The position numbers and the translations under genes were made by a program. The notes below the pieces were generated by a model. It was not told where the DNA came from. It searched no databases and saw nothing but the letters and a program-made list of their open reading frames with translations. DNA of 64,000 nt from Thiomonas sp. FB-Cd (lineage in GTDB: Bacteria; Pseudomonadota; Gammaproteobacteria; Burkholderiales; Burkholderiaceae_C): contig NZ_JPOE01000002.1 of the NCBI RefSeq assembly GCF_000733775.1, forward strand, positions 1,364,001 through 1,428,000. The letters run 5' to 3'. Each line of letters starts with the position of its first letter. Within the stretch, counting starts at the first letter, position 1. Shown one piece after another: positions 1-8,736 of the stretch.

Positions 1-1
1 A

Positions 2-430
2 ATCGACTGGCTGCAGTTCACGCCCGGTACTGCCATCGCTGGCGGCGCGCTCATCGGGCTCGCATCGGGCGCATTGGCGCTGGGCGCGGGCAAGATTGCC
101 GGCATCAGCGGGATTCTGGGCAGCACCTTGAATGACCTGGCGCAGCGCGCCCGCCCCGCGGGGTGGCGCGTCGCATTCCTGGGAGGCATCGTCGCAGCAT
201 CGTTCATCTGGGTCCTGTTTGCGCCGGTTCCCGGGGCGCACTACGGCGAATCCTGGCCCATCATCACGATTGCGGGACTGCTCGTGGGATTCGGCACCCG
301 CATGGGTTCCGGTTGCGCCAGCGGCCACGGCGTATGCGGCCTGTCGCGCCTTTCGGCGCGCTCGGCTGCGGCGGTGGGCACCTTCATGGCCGCGGGCATC
401 GTGACCGCCGTGCTGAGCCGACTGTTCTGA
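2..430 (+). CDS. YeeE/YedE-family sulfur transporter, N-terminal half (5' partial)
   Basis: An inner-membrane protein of the YeeE/YedE family, whose members are linked to uptake of thiosulfate or other sulfur species. The reading frame is open from base 2, so the true start lies outside the window. The first visible residues already contain family-like glycine-rich helices (GTAIAGGALIG, then KIAGISGILGS). The hallmark GSGCASGHGVCGLSRLS lies near the C-terminus and holds the conserved Cys residues of the transport path. The next gene begins 19 bp later and carries the other half, the common two-gene arrangement of this family. Substrate is inferred from family only. Confidence 0.9.
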   Translation: MDWLQFTPGTAIAGGALIGLASGALALGAGKIAGISGILGSTLNDLAQRARPAGWRVAFLGGIVAASFIWVLFAPVPGAHYGESWPIITIAGLLVGFGTRMGSGCASGHGVCGLSRLSARSAAAVGTFMAAGIVTAVLSRLF

Positions 431-449
431 CACTGCACCGGAGTATGTC

Positions 450-893
450 ATGAGAATTTTCGCCTTCCTCTGCGGATTGGCCTTCGGGTTCGGCCTGCTG
501 ATCTCCGGCATGACCGATCCGGTCAAGGTGCTGGGTTTCCTCGACATCGCCGGCCCCTGGGATCCGAGCCTCATCCTGGTCATGGCCAGCGCCGTGCTGG
601 TCGCATTCCCGCTGGTGCAACTCGCCTCGCGCCGGCAGACCGCGATTTTGGGCGACCCCATTGCCTTTCCCCCGCGTTTCGGGATTACAGGCAAGCTGAT
701 CGTCGGCAGCGCCATTTTCGGTGTGGGCTGGGGGTTGGACGGGTTGTGTCCGGGCCCATCCCTGGCCATGCTTGGCGCCTTTACATGGCAGGAAGGGCTG
801 TTCTTCGTGATGATGGCCACCGGCATGCTCGGGCATGAAGTCTGGCAGCGCAGGCGTGGCCTGCCAAGCGCCAGAGCGCCAGCGGCTCAGTGA
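450..893 (+). CDS. YeeE/YedE-family sulfur transporter, C-terminal half
   Basis: Second subunit of the split YeeE/YedE transporter, 147 residues and very hydrophobic with about four membrane segments. It carries the partner hallmark GLCPGPSLA around residue 107, the counterpart of the GSGCxSGHG motif in the preceding gene. The ATG at 450 follows a GGAG-type ribosome site at about 441, and the short gap to the upstream gene indicates one transcript. The two halves are expected to form one pseudo-symmetric channel for reduced sulfur compounds. No regulator or rhodanese/sulfurtransferase is visible on this side; it may lie upstream of the window. Confidence 0.9.
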   Translation: MRIFAFLCGLAFGFGLLISGMTDPVKVLGFLDIAGPWDPSLILVMASAVLVAFPLVQLASRRQTAILGDPIAFPPRFGITGKLIVGSAIFGVGWGLDGLCPGPSLAMLGAFTWQEGLFFVMMATGMLGHEVWQRRRGLPSARAPAAQ

Positions 894-956
894 ACGATTG
901 CAAACCGCCATCTCGCTGCATGCCCATGCGGCGCGATGGCGGAAGGTTCGGATCCC

Positions 957-2591
957 CTAGGCTCCGGCCGATGCGGGCTCAATCAATTGCGCACGCAACT
1001 TGTTCTTGAGAATCTTGCCCGTGGCGCCCAGGGGAATTGCGTCGACGAAGCGCACATCATCCGGAATCCACCACTTGGCCACCTTGCCCTCGTAGAACGC
1101 GAGCAACTCGTTCGACGTGACCTGCGCGCCGGGCCTTTTGACCACGACAAGCAGCGGGCGCTCGTCCCATTTGGCATGCGGCATCGCCACACAGGCGGCC
1201 ATTGCGACTGCAGGATGGGCCATGGCAATATTCTCCAGTTCGATGGAGCTGATCCACTCCCCGCCCGATTTGATGACGTCCTTGCTGCGGTCCATGATGT
1301 GCACGTAGCCATCGGGATCAATGGTGACCACGTCGCCCGTCGGAAACCAACCGTCGCGCAACGGGCTGGGCTGCCCCGACTCGTAATAGTCCGACATGAT
1401 CCACGGGCCCTTGACCAGAAGCTCGCCCATGGAGGATCCATCCCAGGGCAGGTCGACGCCCTGGCCGTCCACGACTCGCACGTCGACACCGAAGATCGGG
1501 CGCCCCTGCGTCACCTGCACGGCCATGCGCTGCTCCGGGGGCAGTTCGAGATGTTTGTTCTTGAGGGCGCACGCCGTGCCAAGGGGGCTCATTTCCGTCA
1601 TGCCCCACGCGTGGCGGACCTTCACGCCCCATCGATCCTGAAATGTGGCGATCATCGAGGCGGGCGCCGCCGAGCCGCCAATGACGACACGGTTCAGCGC
1701 TCGCGGCTTGCGACCCTCCTCCTGCATCTGGTTGAGAAGCCCCAGCCAGATGGTGGGCACGCCCGCGGCGAAGGTCACGCCCTCGTCATCCATCAACCGA
1801 AACAGCGACGCGCCGTCGAGCGCGGGTCCGGGCATCACCAGCTTACAGCCGACGAGGGCCGAGGAGTAGGGAATGCCCCAGGCGTTGACGTGGAACATCG
1901 GTACCACTGGAAGCACGGCATCGCGCGACGACACGTCCATCACATCCGGCAAGGCCGACGCGTACGCATGCAACACCGTCGAACGGTGGCTGTACAGCAC
2001 GCCCTTGGGATTGCCCGTCGTGCCACTGGTGTAACACATGGACGACGCCAGGTTCTCGTCGAGCCTTGGCCACGCGTATTCATCGCTCTGCGCGGCCAGC
2101 ATCTCCTCGTAGCTGTGCACACCGGGAACCGCCTGCCGCAGTTCGGCGGGAATCTGCTGGGCATCGCACAGCGCGACCCAATGTTCGACTTTGGGACAGC
2201 GTGCGGCGATGGCCTGGATGATGGGCGTAAAGGTCATGTCGAACGCCAGCACGCGGTCGCCTGCATGGTTGATGATCCAGGCGATCTGATCGGGATGCAG
2301 GCGCGGGTTGAGCGTGTGCAGCACCCGACCGCTGCCCGAGACGCCGTAGTACAGCTCGTAATGACGGTAGCCATTCCACGCCAAGGTGCCGACGCGATCG
2401 CCACGCTCCAGACCAAAGCCGTCCAGCGCACGCGCCAGCTGCTTGGCGCGGCTGCGCACTTGGGCGTACGTCGTGCGGTGGATATCCCCCTCCACCCGGC
2501 GCGAGACGATTTCCGTGTCGCCGTGGTAGCGCGCAGCGAACTCGATGAGGCTGGAAATCAGTAAGTCGTGCTGCTGCATCAAACCATTCAT
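957..2591 (-). CDS. AMP-dependent acyl-CoA ligase (FadD/DmdB-like)
   Basis: Adenylate-forming ligase of 544 residues that joins a carboxylic acid to CoA using ATP. The ATP loop YTSGTTGNPKGV is at residues 187-198. The GWFPTGD signature, the hinge region DRSKDVIKSGGEW and the C-terminal GATGKILK lysine motif are all present. The sequence resembles medium/long-chain fatty-acid ligases and the 3-methylthiopropionyl-CoA ligase (DmdB) group, so substrate is not certain. The ATG at 2591 is preferred over longer frames because CAGGAGACAGAC sits directly before it and homology begins there. It is divergent from fdxA. Confidence 0.92.
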   Translation of the reverse strand: MNGLMQQHDLLISSLIEFAARYHGDTEIVSRRVEGDIHRTTYAQVRSRAKQLARALDGFGLERGDRVGTLAWNGYRHYELYYGVSGSGRVLHTLNPRLHPDQIAWIINHAGDRVLAFDMTFTPIIQAIAARCPKVEHWVALCDAQQIPAELRQAVPGVHSYEEMLAAQSDEYAWPRLDENLASSMCYTSGTTGNPKGVLYSHRSTVLHAYASALPDVMDVSSRDAVLPVVPMFHVNAWGIPYSSALVGCKLVMPGPALDGASLFRLMDDEGVTFAAGVPTIWLGLLNQMQEEGRKPRALNRVVIGGSAAPASMIATFQDRWGVKVRHAWGMTEMSPLGTACALKNKHLELPPEQRMAVQVTQGRPIFGVDVRVVDGQGVDLPWDGSSMGELLVKGPWIMSDYYESGQPSPLRDGWFPTGDVVTIDPDGYVHIMDRSKDVIKSGGEWISSIELENIAMAHPAVAMAACVAMPHAKWDERPLLVVVKRPGAQVTSNELLAFYEGKVAKWWIPDDVRFVDAIPLGATGKILKNKLRAQLIEPASAGA

Positions 2592-2814
2592 GTCTGTCTC
2601 CTGATATGTACTTTTGTCGTCCCATGCGGCGATTTTCCGCAAGGCATCCATGCGATCCAGGCTCGAATTTACATGGGCGGCTTGCACTTCGATAGATGCA
2701 GGAATTGCGACGCGGCCACATCGCGCGCACCGCCGCTTGATATGCAGCAACGAATAAGGGTAAGCCCTGCCGATAAAATAGCGCTTCATTTGACACATAG
2801 CGACAGGCTGAGCG

Positions 2815-3138
2815 ATGACATTTGTCGTGACTGAAAACTGCATCCGGTGCAAGTTCACGGATTGCGTAGACGTATGCCCGGTGGATTGCTTCCGCGAGGG
2901 ACCCAATTTCCTGGCCATCGATCCGGATGAATGCATCGACTGCGCCGTGTGCGTACCCGAGTGCCCGGCCAACGCCATCTTCGCCGAAGAGGATGTACCC
3001 GGTGACCAGCAGGCCTTTATCGCGCTGAATGCCGAACTGGCCCGCAAGTGGCCCAGCATCACAAAGCGCAAGCCCGCCCCCGCTGATGCTGAAGAGTGGA
3101 ACGGCAAATCGGACAAGCTCCCCTTTCTCGAGCGCTGA
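2815..3138 (+). CDS. fdxA: Seven-iron ferredoxin FdxA
   Basis: A 107-residue cytosolic electron carrier holding one [3Fe-4S] and one [4Fe-4S] cluster. Cysteines at 9, 17, 21, 40, 43, 46 and 50 match the Azotobacter-type FdI ligand pattern, with extra cysteines at 12 and 25 as in that family. The long acidic C-terminal tail with a KLPFLER-like end is typical of the proteobacterial FdxA group. The ferredoxin-NADP reductase gene starts 28 bp after its stop, suggesting a redox pair on one transcript. The ribosome site before ATG 2815 is weak. Confidence 0.96.
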   Translation: MTFVVTENCIRCKFTDCVDVCPVDCFREGPNFLAIDPDECIDCAVCVPECPANAIFAEEDVPGDQQAFIALNAELARKWPSITKRKPAPADAEEWNGKSDKLPFLER

Positions 3139-3166
3139 TCGTGGCGCTTTTTTGATCCTCGACCCC

Positions 3167-4267
3167 ATGGAAATGCACCTCAACGCGGCGATCACGGATG
3201 CCGCCCAGTGGCAAGGCGAGCCGATTGAATGCGACGCCGTCATCATCGGGGCGGGCCCGGTGGGCCTGTTCCAGGTCTTCGAGCTTGGGCTGCTGGACAT
3301 CAAGGCCCACGTCATCGACACGCTGCCGCATCTGGGTGGGCAGTGCGTGGAGCTGTACCCGGACAAGCCCATTTATGACATTCCGGCCGTGCCGGTGTGC
3401 ACGGGGCAGGAGCTGACGGACAACCTGCTCAAGCAGATCGAGCCGTTCAAGCCGACGTTCCACCTGGGGCAGGATGTCACGGAGCTGCAGCAGCAGGACG
3501 ACGGGCGGCTGTTCGTGCGCACCTCCAAGGACCGCACATTCCTGGCCAAGACGGTGTTCATCGCCGCCGGCGTGGGGGCCTTTCAGCCGCGCACGCTGAA
3601 GGTGGACGGCTTGGAGGCATTCGAGGGCACGCAGCTGTTTTACCGGGTGAAGAACCCGGCGGTGTTTGCCGGCAAGAACCTGGTGGTGGTGGGCGGTGGC
3701 GACTCGGCCCTGGACTGGGCCCTGCACTTTGCCCAGAGCGCCGAGCACGGTGCCGAGAGCGTGGTTCTGCTGCACCGGCGCGACGGGTTTCGCGCCGCGC
3801 CGGCGTCGGTGGCGAAGATGCACGCGCTGTGCGAGCAGCACGCCATGCAGCTCGTCATCGGCCAGATCACGGGCTTTGAGCAGCGCGACGACCGCCTGGT
3901 CGAGGTGAAGGTCACGGGCAATGACGGCATCACCCGGCGGCTGCCGCTGGACATGCTGCTGGTGTTCTTCGGCCTGAGCCCCAAGCTGGGGCCGATCGCC
4001 CACTGGGGGCTGGAGCTGGAGCGCAAACAGATCAAGGTGGACACGGAGAAGTTCGAGACCAGCGTGCCCCGCATCTTCGCCGTGGGCGACATCAACACCT
4101 ATCCTGGCAAGAAAAAGCTCATCCTGTCGGGTTTTCACGAGGCTGCGCTGGCTGCGTTTGGCGCGGCGCCCTACATCTTCCCGGACAAGAAGATCCACCT
4201 GCAGTACACCACCACCAGCCCCAAGCTGCACAAGGTGCTGGGCGTGGATACCCCGGTCTTCGATTGA
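3167..4267 (+). CDS. Ferredoxin--NADP+ reductase, thioredoxin-reductase-like type
   Basis: FAD- and NADPH-binding oxidoreductase (366 residues) that passes electrons between NADPH and ferredoxin. The FAD dinucleotide fold GAGPVG is at residues 28-33 and the NAD(P)H fold GGGDSA at 176-181. GGQC and YDIPA motifs follow the first fold, and the FAD-binding FAVGDIN stretch lies near the C-terminus. It lacks the CxxC active site of true thioredoxin reductase, as expected for this FNR type (YumC group). Start chosen at ATG 3167; ATG 3173 is an alternative. Its position directly after fdxA indicates that FdxA is its partner. Confidence 0.93.
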   Translation: MEMHLNAAITDAAQWQGEPIECDAVIIGAGPVGLFQVFELGLLDIKAHVIDTLPHLGGQCVELYPDKPIYDIPAVPVCTGQELTDNLLKQIEPFKPTFHLGQDVTELQQQDDGRLFVRTSKDRTFLAKTVFIAAGVGAFQPRTLKVDGLEAFEGTQLFYRVKNPAVFAGKNLVVVGGGDSALDWALHFAQSAEHGAESVVLLHRRDGFRAAPASVAKMHALCEQHAMQLVIGQITGFEQRDDRLVEVKVTGNDGITRRLPLDMLLVFFGLSPKLGPIAHWGLELERKQIKVDTEKFETSVPRIFAVGDINTYPGKKKLILSGFHEAALAAFGAAPYIFPDKKIHLQYTTTSPKLHKVLGVDTPVFD

Positions 4268-4355
4268 TGGGCGTGCGCGGGGCACGGCACTGAACGACCC
4301 AGCGCCGCCGAGCACCGACAAGCAGCATCCGGGGCTGCAAGCACATGGCAACCTG

Positions 4356-4376
4356 TGGGATCGCGTGGCGATCCCA
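4356..4376. repeat. Short perfect stem-loop after the reductase gene
   Basis: TGGGATCGC and GCGATCCCA pair perfectly around a GTG loop, 90 bp beyond the reductase stop codon. It could end transcription from fdxA before element A, but no T-run follows, so a Rho-independent terminator is not proven. Confidence 0.35.
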
Positions 4377-4408
4377 TTCGACAGGCGTGGCTTTGGACCA
4401 CGCCGCCC

Positions 4409-5804
4409 TTGACATCCTCCCCGCCCTTGGCTTTCGCCACCGCTTGCGCGGGAAGGACGGGGATTCCTGCGGCGCTACGCATGCGTGACCTCGTGCGCAG
4501 TCGCTTCGGTGGGTTCCTGCTTCATCGAGGGGCCCGAATGCGCCACCTCTCCACAGGCTGCAACGCGGTGTCCCCGCGCCAGAATATTCATCGCGCCGAC
4601 CACGTCGGCGTGATGCGCGTAGCCACACGCCACGCACTTGAACTGCGACTGCGTGCGGCGATTCTCAGCCGCCACATGGCCGCAGTCCGGGCAGGTCTGA
4701 CTGGTGTGGTGCGGCGGCACCGCCACGAGCCATCCGCCGCTCCACTGGAGTTTGTAGTCCAGTTGCCGGCGAAACTCGGCCCAGCCCTGGTCCAGGATCG
4801 ACCGGTTCAGGCCGCTCTTGGCCCGGACATTCGTCCCCGGTGCCTCGGCACTACCCCTGCTCGACCTGGACATGTTCCGTACCTGCAAGTCCTCGATACA
4901 CACCATCGCGTGGTTTTGGCTGATGGATGTCGTGGCCTTGTGCAGGGCGTCGCGCCGGGCATTGCCAATTCTCTGGTGGAGTTTTGTGACTTTGGCCTTC
5001 GCCTTCCTCCAGTTCTTGCTGAACTTCACCTTGCGGCTCATCGCCCGCTGGTACCGCGCAAGCCGCACCGCGTGCGCCCTGAAACTGTTGAGTGGTGCCA
5101 GGAACGTGCCATCGCTGAACGTGGCAAATCGGGCAATGCCCACGTCGATCCCGATGGCGCGGGTGGCGCTCGGAATGGGCGGTTCAACCTCACGCTCGGT
5201 CTGGATCGAGATGAACCACGTGCCGCCGCTGCTGGACACCGTGACGTTGCGCACCGCGCCGAGCACATCGCGGCTGTTGCGGTAGCGCAGCCACCCCAGC
5301 TTGGGCAAGAAGATGCGGCTGTTGGCCGCATCGAGCTTGATCTGTTTCGGATCCGGGTAGCGCAAGCTCGCGCCCTGGCCTTTCCTCTTGAAGTTCGGGA
5401 AATCGGCGCGTTTGGCGAAGAAGTTGGTGTAGGCGCGCTCCAGATCCTTGAGTGCGTGTTGCAACGGGTGGATCGGCGCATCCTTGAGCCACGGCGTCTC
5501 TGCGCCGTTGCGCCAGGCCGTCAGATGCCTGGCCATGTCGACGTAGCGGATGAATCGTCCGCCCGCCTCGTGGTTCGTCTTCTGCAACGCCAGCGCCTTG
5601 TTGAACACGAACCGGCACGAACCCGCGAAGCGTCGCATCTGGCCCTGCTGCTGGCCGTTTGGCCGAAGCTCGAACTTGAACGCCTGGAGTCGCTTCATGA
5701 CTGGGTGAATGTACAGCGCATCGGGCGCCACTTCAAGACCAACAAGGATGCCTGTGGCATCCACGCTGTCCTTCCTCCCCGTGCACGGGGAGGTTTGCCG
5801 CGCA
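4409..5804 (-). mobile_element. Element A: IS1341-type (IS200/IS605 superfamily, tnpB only)
   Basis: About 1.4 kb with no tnpA. The left end (high coordinates) begins near GCGCGGCAAACC. It contains a perfect 20-bp palindrome, cctccccgtg/cacggggagg (5774-5793), and a hairpin GGATGCC-tgt-GGCATCC at 5746-5762. The right end folds around 4411-4465 and ends near GTCAA. Both ends are shared with the deleted copy at 35781-36059, which is how the borders were set; they may be off by a base or two. The sequence just outside the left end reads CAGAT on the element strand. Being tnpA-less, it would need a transposase in trans. Confidence 0.75.
4475..5698 (-). CDS. tnpB: TnpB RNA-guided nuclease, element A
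   Basis: A 407-residue TnpB/Fanzor-lineage protein with a split RuvC-like nuclease. Catalytic acids are visible: D185 in GIDVGIARF, E269 in CIEDLQ and D365 in HHADVVGA. The zinc ribbon is C336-x2-C339 and C355-x2-C358. TnpB proteins cut DNA next to a target-adjacent motif using an RNA from the element's right end, which helps the element persist. The start at ATG 5698 (MKRLQAFKF) fits family length; a longer frame to 5764 reads through left-end sequence. All key residues are intact, so it may be active. It is distant from the copies at 6806 and 30381. Confidence 0.92.
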   Translation of the reverse strand: MKRLQAFKFELRPNGQQQGQMRRFAGSCRFVFNKALALQKTNHEAGGRFIRYVDMARHLTAWRNGAETPWLKDAPIHPLQHALKDLERAYTNFFAKRADFPNFKRKGQGASLRYPDPKQIKLDAANSRIFLPKLGWLRYRNSRDVLGAVRNVTVSSSGGTWFISIQTEREVEPPIPSATRAIGIDVGIARFATFSDGTFLAPLNSFRAHAVRLARYQRAMSRKVKFSKNWRKAKAKVTKLHQRIGNARRDALHKATTSISQNHAMVCIEDLQVRNMSRSSRGSAEAPGTNVRAKSGLNRSILDQGWAEFRRQLDYKLQWSGGWLVAVPPHHTSQTCPDCGHVAAENRRTQSQFKCVACGYAHHADVVGAMNILARGHRVAACGEVAHSGPSMKQEPTEATAHEVTHA

Positions 5805-6127
5805 TCTGATCAGGGTCACCCTGCGGCGCATGCCTGCGCTTGCGCCGTTGACCGGCCCTCACTGAGACACTTTGGCTGCAGCGAGGCTCCCCCGCTTCAT
5901 CGGCCCGCGCTCGACAGCATTGCTGCCGCCCAGGCTGACCGTGGTCTTCGTGGGCGGCACTTCCGACGGGCGCGGGGCCCGACGTTTCCGGCGCATACGC
6001 ATCGCGCTTGCCGTCTTTGGCTCGGCACGAAGCCGCGAGGATCACGCCAACGCCGCACCAAGCGATGATCGGGCTGGCGTGTGGCCGGCGTTGTCCCGTC
6101 TGCCAGCGCCGACCGACGAAGCCGTGC
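5805..6127. other. Gap between element A and the O-methyltransferase
   Basis: About 320 bp. No frame on either strand has a recognisable family or a good ribosome site. It is probably remnant intergenic DNA. Confidence 0.5.
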
Positions 6128-6787
6128 TCAGCGCTTGCGGGCCAGCGTCAAGCCATCACCAATCGTCAATAGTGCGAGGTCGATCCGCTCGTCCTGATGG
6201 AGTTGCGCATTCAGTGTCTGCAGTGCTGCGGTGTCCGCATCCTTGGCCGGGCGCGCAACGGCTCCGCCCCAAAGCGTGTTGTCGAAGGCAATGATGCCCC
6301 CGCCGCGCACAAGACGCAGACAGCGTTCGTAGTAATGCACGTAATTCGCCTTGTCCGCGTCGATGAATGCAAAGTCGTAGCGATCCGCCTCCCCTGCCGA
6401 TAGGCGCGCGTCGAGCGTTTGCAGCGCCGGGGCCAGGACGAGTTCAATCTTGTGGTGCACCCCCGCCTGTTGCCAAAACGGCTGAGCGATTCGCGTGTAC
6501 TCGTCACTGACGTCACAGGCCAGCACGTGGCCATCGGCGGGCAGCGCCAGGGCCACAGTCAGCGCGCTGTACCCGGTGAACGTTCCGATCTCAAGGGTCC
6601 GGCGAGCACCCAGGATTTTGATCAGGAGCGCCATGAATTGCCCCTGGTCCGGCGCGATCTGCATACCCGCGTGTGGATGGTTGCGCGTGGCCTCGCGCAA
6701 CGCGGTTTGCGCTGGGTGTTCGCGCAGCGACTGGTCAAGGACGTATTGAAAAAGTTGGTCGTCGATTTGCAGCGTTCGCAAGCTCAT
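6128..6787 (-). CDS. Class I SAM-dependent O-methyltransferase (COMT/CCoAOMT-like)
   Basis: A 219-residue methyltransferase of the small cation-dependent O-methyltransferase family, which methylates hydroxyls of catechols or other aromatic or polyketide substrates. SAM motif I EIGTFTGYS is at residues 66-74. The metal/SAM motif FIDADKANY is at 141-149 and FDNTLWGG follows, as in catechol and caffeoyl-CoA enzymes. The natural substrate cannot be told from sequence. The start codon lies only 2 nt from the right end of element B, whose terminal GGAGAG now serves as its Shine-Dalgarno. Its original promoter would be at about 8243 or beyond, across the insertion. Confidence 0.92.
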   Translation of the reverse strand: MSLRTLQIDDQLFQYVLDQSLREHPAQTALREATRNHPHAGMQIAPDQGQFMALLIKILGARRTLEIGTFTGYSALTVALALPADGHVLACDVSDEYTRIAQPFWQQAGVHHKIELVLAPALQTLDARLSAGEADRYDFAFIDADKANYVHYYERCLRLVRGGGIIAFDNTLWGGAVARPAKDADTAALQTLNAQLHQDERIDLALLTIGDGLTLARKR

Positions 6788-6789
6788 GA

Positions 6790-6940
6790 ATGAACTCTCC
6801 GGCCTCTAAACGGCTGTCGCGGTTGTCGTGGGGGTTTCGCAGGTCACGGACCTGGACTTACCCCGTTTCCGGGGCAGAGGTTTGGGTCTCGCCGCCACGC
6901 CCGTCCCAGGCGTGTCCTGCGTGTTGAATGCGTCGACGAA
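6790..6940 (-). ncRNA. Putative omega-RNA (guide RNA) 3' region of element B
   Basis: In characterised TnpB systems the guide RNA comes from the 3' end of tnpB plus the right end, and its last bases come from flanking DNA. By analogy the guide here would run out of the element into the O-methyltransferase start (TCATGAGCTTGCG). The 5' boundary is not visible; this is inference from family knowledge only. Confidence 0.3.
6795..6800 (-). promoter_or_regulatory. Shine-Dalgarno donated by IS right end
   Basis: On the minus strand GGAGAG is followed by TTCATTC and then the ATG of the O-methyltransferase, a near-ideal spacing of 7. The GGAGAGTTCAT string is the conserved right end of elements B, C, D and F, so this ribosome site belongs to the transposon and not to the gene. 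Confidence 0.8.
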
Positions 6941-8104
6941 CACCACCAACGCGCTGTTGCTGTTGCGGTCGCGCGGCATGACGTGCCCGCAGTGCGGGCA
7001 CACATGCATGCGGTCTGCGAGCGTCTTGGGCACAAACTCCCAGCACGCCGAGCAGCGCTGCGACGGTTTGAGCTGGCGCGGATTGCTCAGGTGCATCCGC
7101 GTACCATCTTCTTCCGCTTTGTACGCGAGCATCCGATGCGCCATGCCGAACCCTGCCGAGAGGATCTCCCGGTTGAGTCCGGCCTTCTGCCGTACGCGCC
7201 GGCCCGGTGCATCCACCGTGCCGCGTGCGCTGCGGCTCATGGTCTTCGGGGCCAATTGCTCGGTCGCCAGGATGGCGCATTGCCGCACCATCCTGGTTGT
7301 TTCCTTGTGCACGAAGTCCCGGCGCCGATTGCCGATACGCTCGTGCAGCCGGGCGATGCGACGCCCGAGCCGTTTGAAGCGCAACGATCCCTTCTTCTTC
7401 TTCCTGGCGCGCTGCCGCTGCAGCGCGGCAAGGCGCGGCAGTTCCTCGCGCACCCAGCGCGGGTTATCGATGGTCCGTCCATCATCGAACGTCGCCCAGT
7501 CGGTGATCCCGAAATCCACGCCACGCCGCATGCCGGCGGTGCGCTGCCGCGCACAGGCCGACTCGGGCACGCGCAGCGTCACCGACACGAACCACCCACC
7601 ACCTTTGCGCGTGAGGGTGATGTCGTTGGGTTTTGCCTGATCGCCGAAGCGGTGCAGCCCGCGCGCCCGAATGGACATCGCCGCATCGCCGCTTCCCAAG
7701 CGCAGCGTGGCACCACGGCCGCCATGCTGCATGAGCTTCCAGCCAGCCGGATCGGGATAGGTAAAACCCGAGAACCGCTTGGCGGCCTTGAACCGCGGGA
7801 ATCCAGGCGTCTGTCCCGCTTTGACGCGACGGAAGAATGCGGCAAAGGCCAGATCGAGATGGCGCAGCGTCTGCTGCAAGGCGTGGCTGCCGAGTGCGTT
7901 GAGCTCGGGTCGATCGGCCTTGATCTGCGGCAATGCGTTCTGCTGCGCGTAATAGCGGATGGATTTGCCCGCCTTGCGCCAGGCGTCGATGCGCTCTTCC
8001 AGTGCCGCGTTGTACAACTCGCAGTGCAGCCGCGTCCACGCCTCCAGCCGCGCCATCTGCGCGGCATTGGGATACAGCTTGAGCGTGACTTTGCGCCGTT
8101 GCAT
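6806..8104 (-). CDS. tnpB: TnpB RNA-guided nuclease, element B
   Basis: A 432-residue TnpB of the same subfamily as elements C, D and F. RuvC acids are D197 (RGVDFGITDWA), E282 (ATEQLAPKTMS) and D379 (PRDRNSNSA). The zinc ribbon is C351-x2-C354 and C369-x2-C372. A KKKK run at 235-238 is one residue longer than the basic run in copy C. The C-terminal basic tail (PLPRKRGKSRSV) overlaps DNA expected to encode the guide RNA. Start ATG 8104 (MQRRKVTLK) matches copy C. Intact and possibly active; no tnpA is linked. Confidence 0.93.
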   Translation of the reverse strand: MQRRKVTLKLYPNAAQMARLEAWTRLHCELYNAALEERIDAWRKAGKSIRYYAQQNALPQIKADRPELNALGSHALQQTLRHLDLAFAAFFRRVKAGQTPGFPRFKAAKRFSGFTYPDPAGWKLMQHGGRGATLRLGSGDAAMSIRARGLHRFGDQAKPNDITLTRKGGGWFVSVTLRVPESACARQRTAGMRRGVDFGITDWATFDDGRTIDNPRWVREELPRLAALQRQRARKKKKGSLRFKRLGRRIARLHERIGNRRRDFVHKETTRMVRQCAILATEQLAPKTMSRSARGTVDAPGRRVRQKAGLNREILSAGFGMAHRMLAYKAEEDGTRMHLSNPRQLKPSQRCSACWEFVPKTLADRMHVCPHCGHVMPRDRNSNSALVVFVDAFNTQDTPGTGVAARPKPLPRKRGKSRSVTCETPTTTATAV

Positions 8105-8237
8105 GCTGGTATTTTATCCAGCCAAAGACCGAACAACAAGCGAAAACCGCCCGCTTGACCCCCTCCTGCCCGGTCGGCTTCGCCTGAGCGACGCTGTGCG
8201 TCGGGCCGGGCGAGGAAGGGGAATGCGTAGGCACATG

Positions 8238-8242
8238 TTCAA
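8238..8242 (-). other. TTGAA target / predicted TAM of element B
   Basis: TTGAA on the minus strand directly precedes the left end of element B. The same pentamer precedes element C and the nested left end at 60104-60108. In this superfamily the pentamer 5' of the left end is both the insertion target of TnpA and the target-adjacent motif of TnpB. Confidence 0.75.
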
Positions 8243-8736
8243 CCTCGGAAATCACCGTTAGCCCATCTGCATGGATCGCCCGCCCGAAAACGCGCCGCGC
8301 GCCTGTCGCCCTGCCAGCCCAATTTTTAGAGCTTACGCCGCCCTCATCCGCGATGCATCGGAGCCCCGATGCATGTTCGGCACAGCGGGCGGTATTGCTG
8401 GGTCCAAGGCGCGTGCCAGAGCGGCGGGCGCGCTGGAGGCAAGTCGTCGATGAAGATCCGCTGCCACTGGATTGGGGCCTGACGATCCCCTTTCGACCCG
8501 CCCCCGCCACGCCATTGCATGGGGGAGAGCAAGGCATTTGCCGGTGCGTTTCGCCGTCGCTATGCTCCGTCCCATCGCCAGCGCAGCGGTGAATGCAAAG
8601 CGGCTCGTAGGCAAGCCTCGGCGGCGTGATTGTCCTCGCTTAACACGGCTTGGGCTTAGGGCAAAAGCCGGCGTCCCAAACCCAACCCATCCACCTTCCA
8701 AAAAAGATTCTGCACAGCCAGGGAATTTGACCATCC
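8243..8736. other. Gap upstream of the EamA/DMT-like gene
   Basis: About 490 bp with no supportable gene on either strand. Frames present have no start signal or family resemblance. Before element B arrived this stretch was the upstream region of the O-methyltransferase, so its promoter probably lies near 8243-8350 on the minus strand. Confidence 0.5.

Larger units (their letters stand above)
6790..8237 (-). mobile_element. Element B: IS1341-type element, TTGAA-specific
   Basis: About 1,448 bp and nearly identical in layout to element C. The left end starts CATGTGCC directly after TTGAA (8238-8242 on the plus strand reads TTCAA). It contains a GC-rich hairpin, GACGCAC-AGCGTC, within 8160-8220. 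The right end finishes GGAGAGTTCAT at 6790. No terminal inverted repeats or target duplication exist, as expected for this superfamily. Removing it joins GAGG-TTGAA to TC-ATG of the O-methyltransferase, a natural ribosome site and start. It therefore inserted between the original Shine-Dalgarno and the start codon. Confidence 0.85.

Noticed and set aside
936..2564. A 542-codon plus-strand frame opposite the acyl-CoA ligase
   Set aside because: It is a GC-driven mirror of the ligase gene: no family motifs, Arg/His-rich composition and no ribosome site.
5774..5793. The palindrome CCTCCCCGTGCACGGGGAGG resembles a CRISPR repeat stem
   Set aside because: It occurs once, without regular spacers or cas genes, and is explained as the left-end hairpin of element A.
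8333..8734. A 133-codon minus-strand frame in the gap before the DMT gene
   Set aside because: No start signal, no recognisable domain and composition typical of noncoding high-GC DNA.
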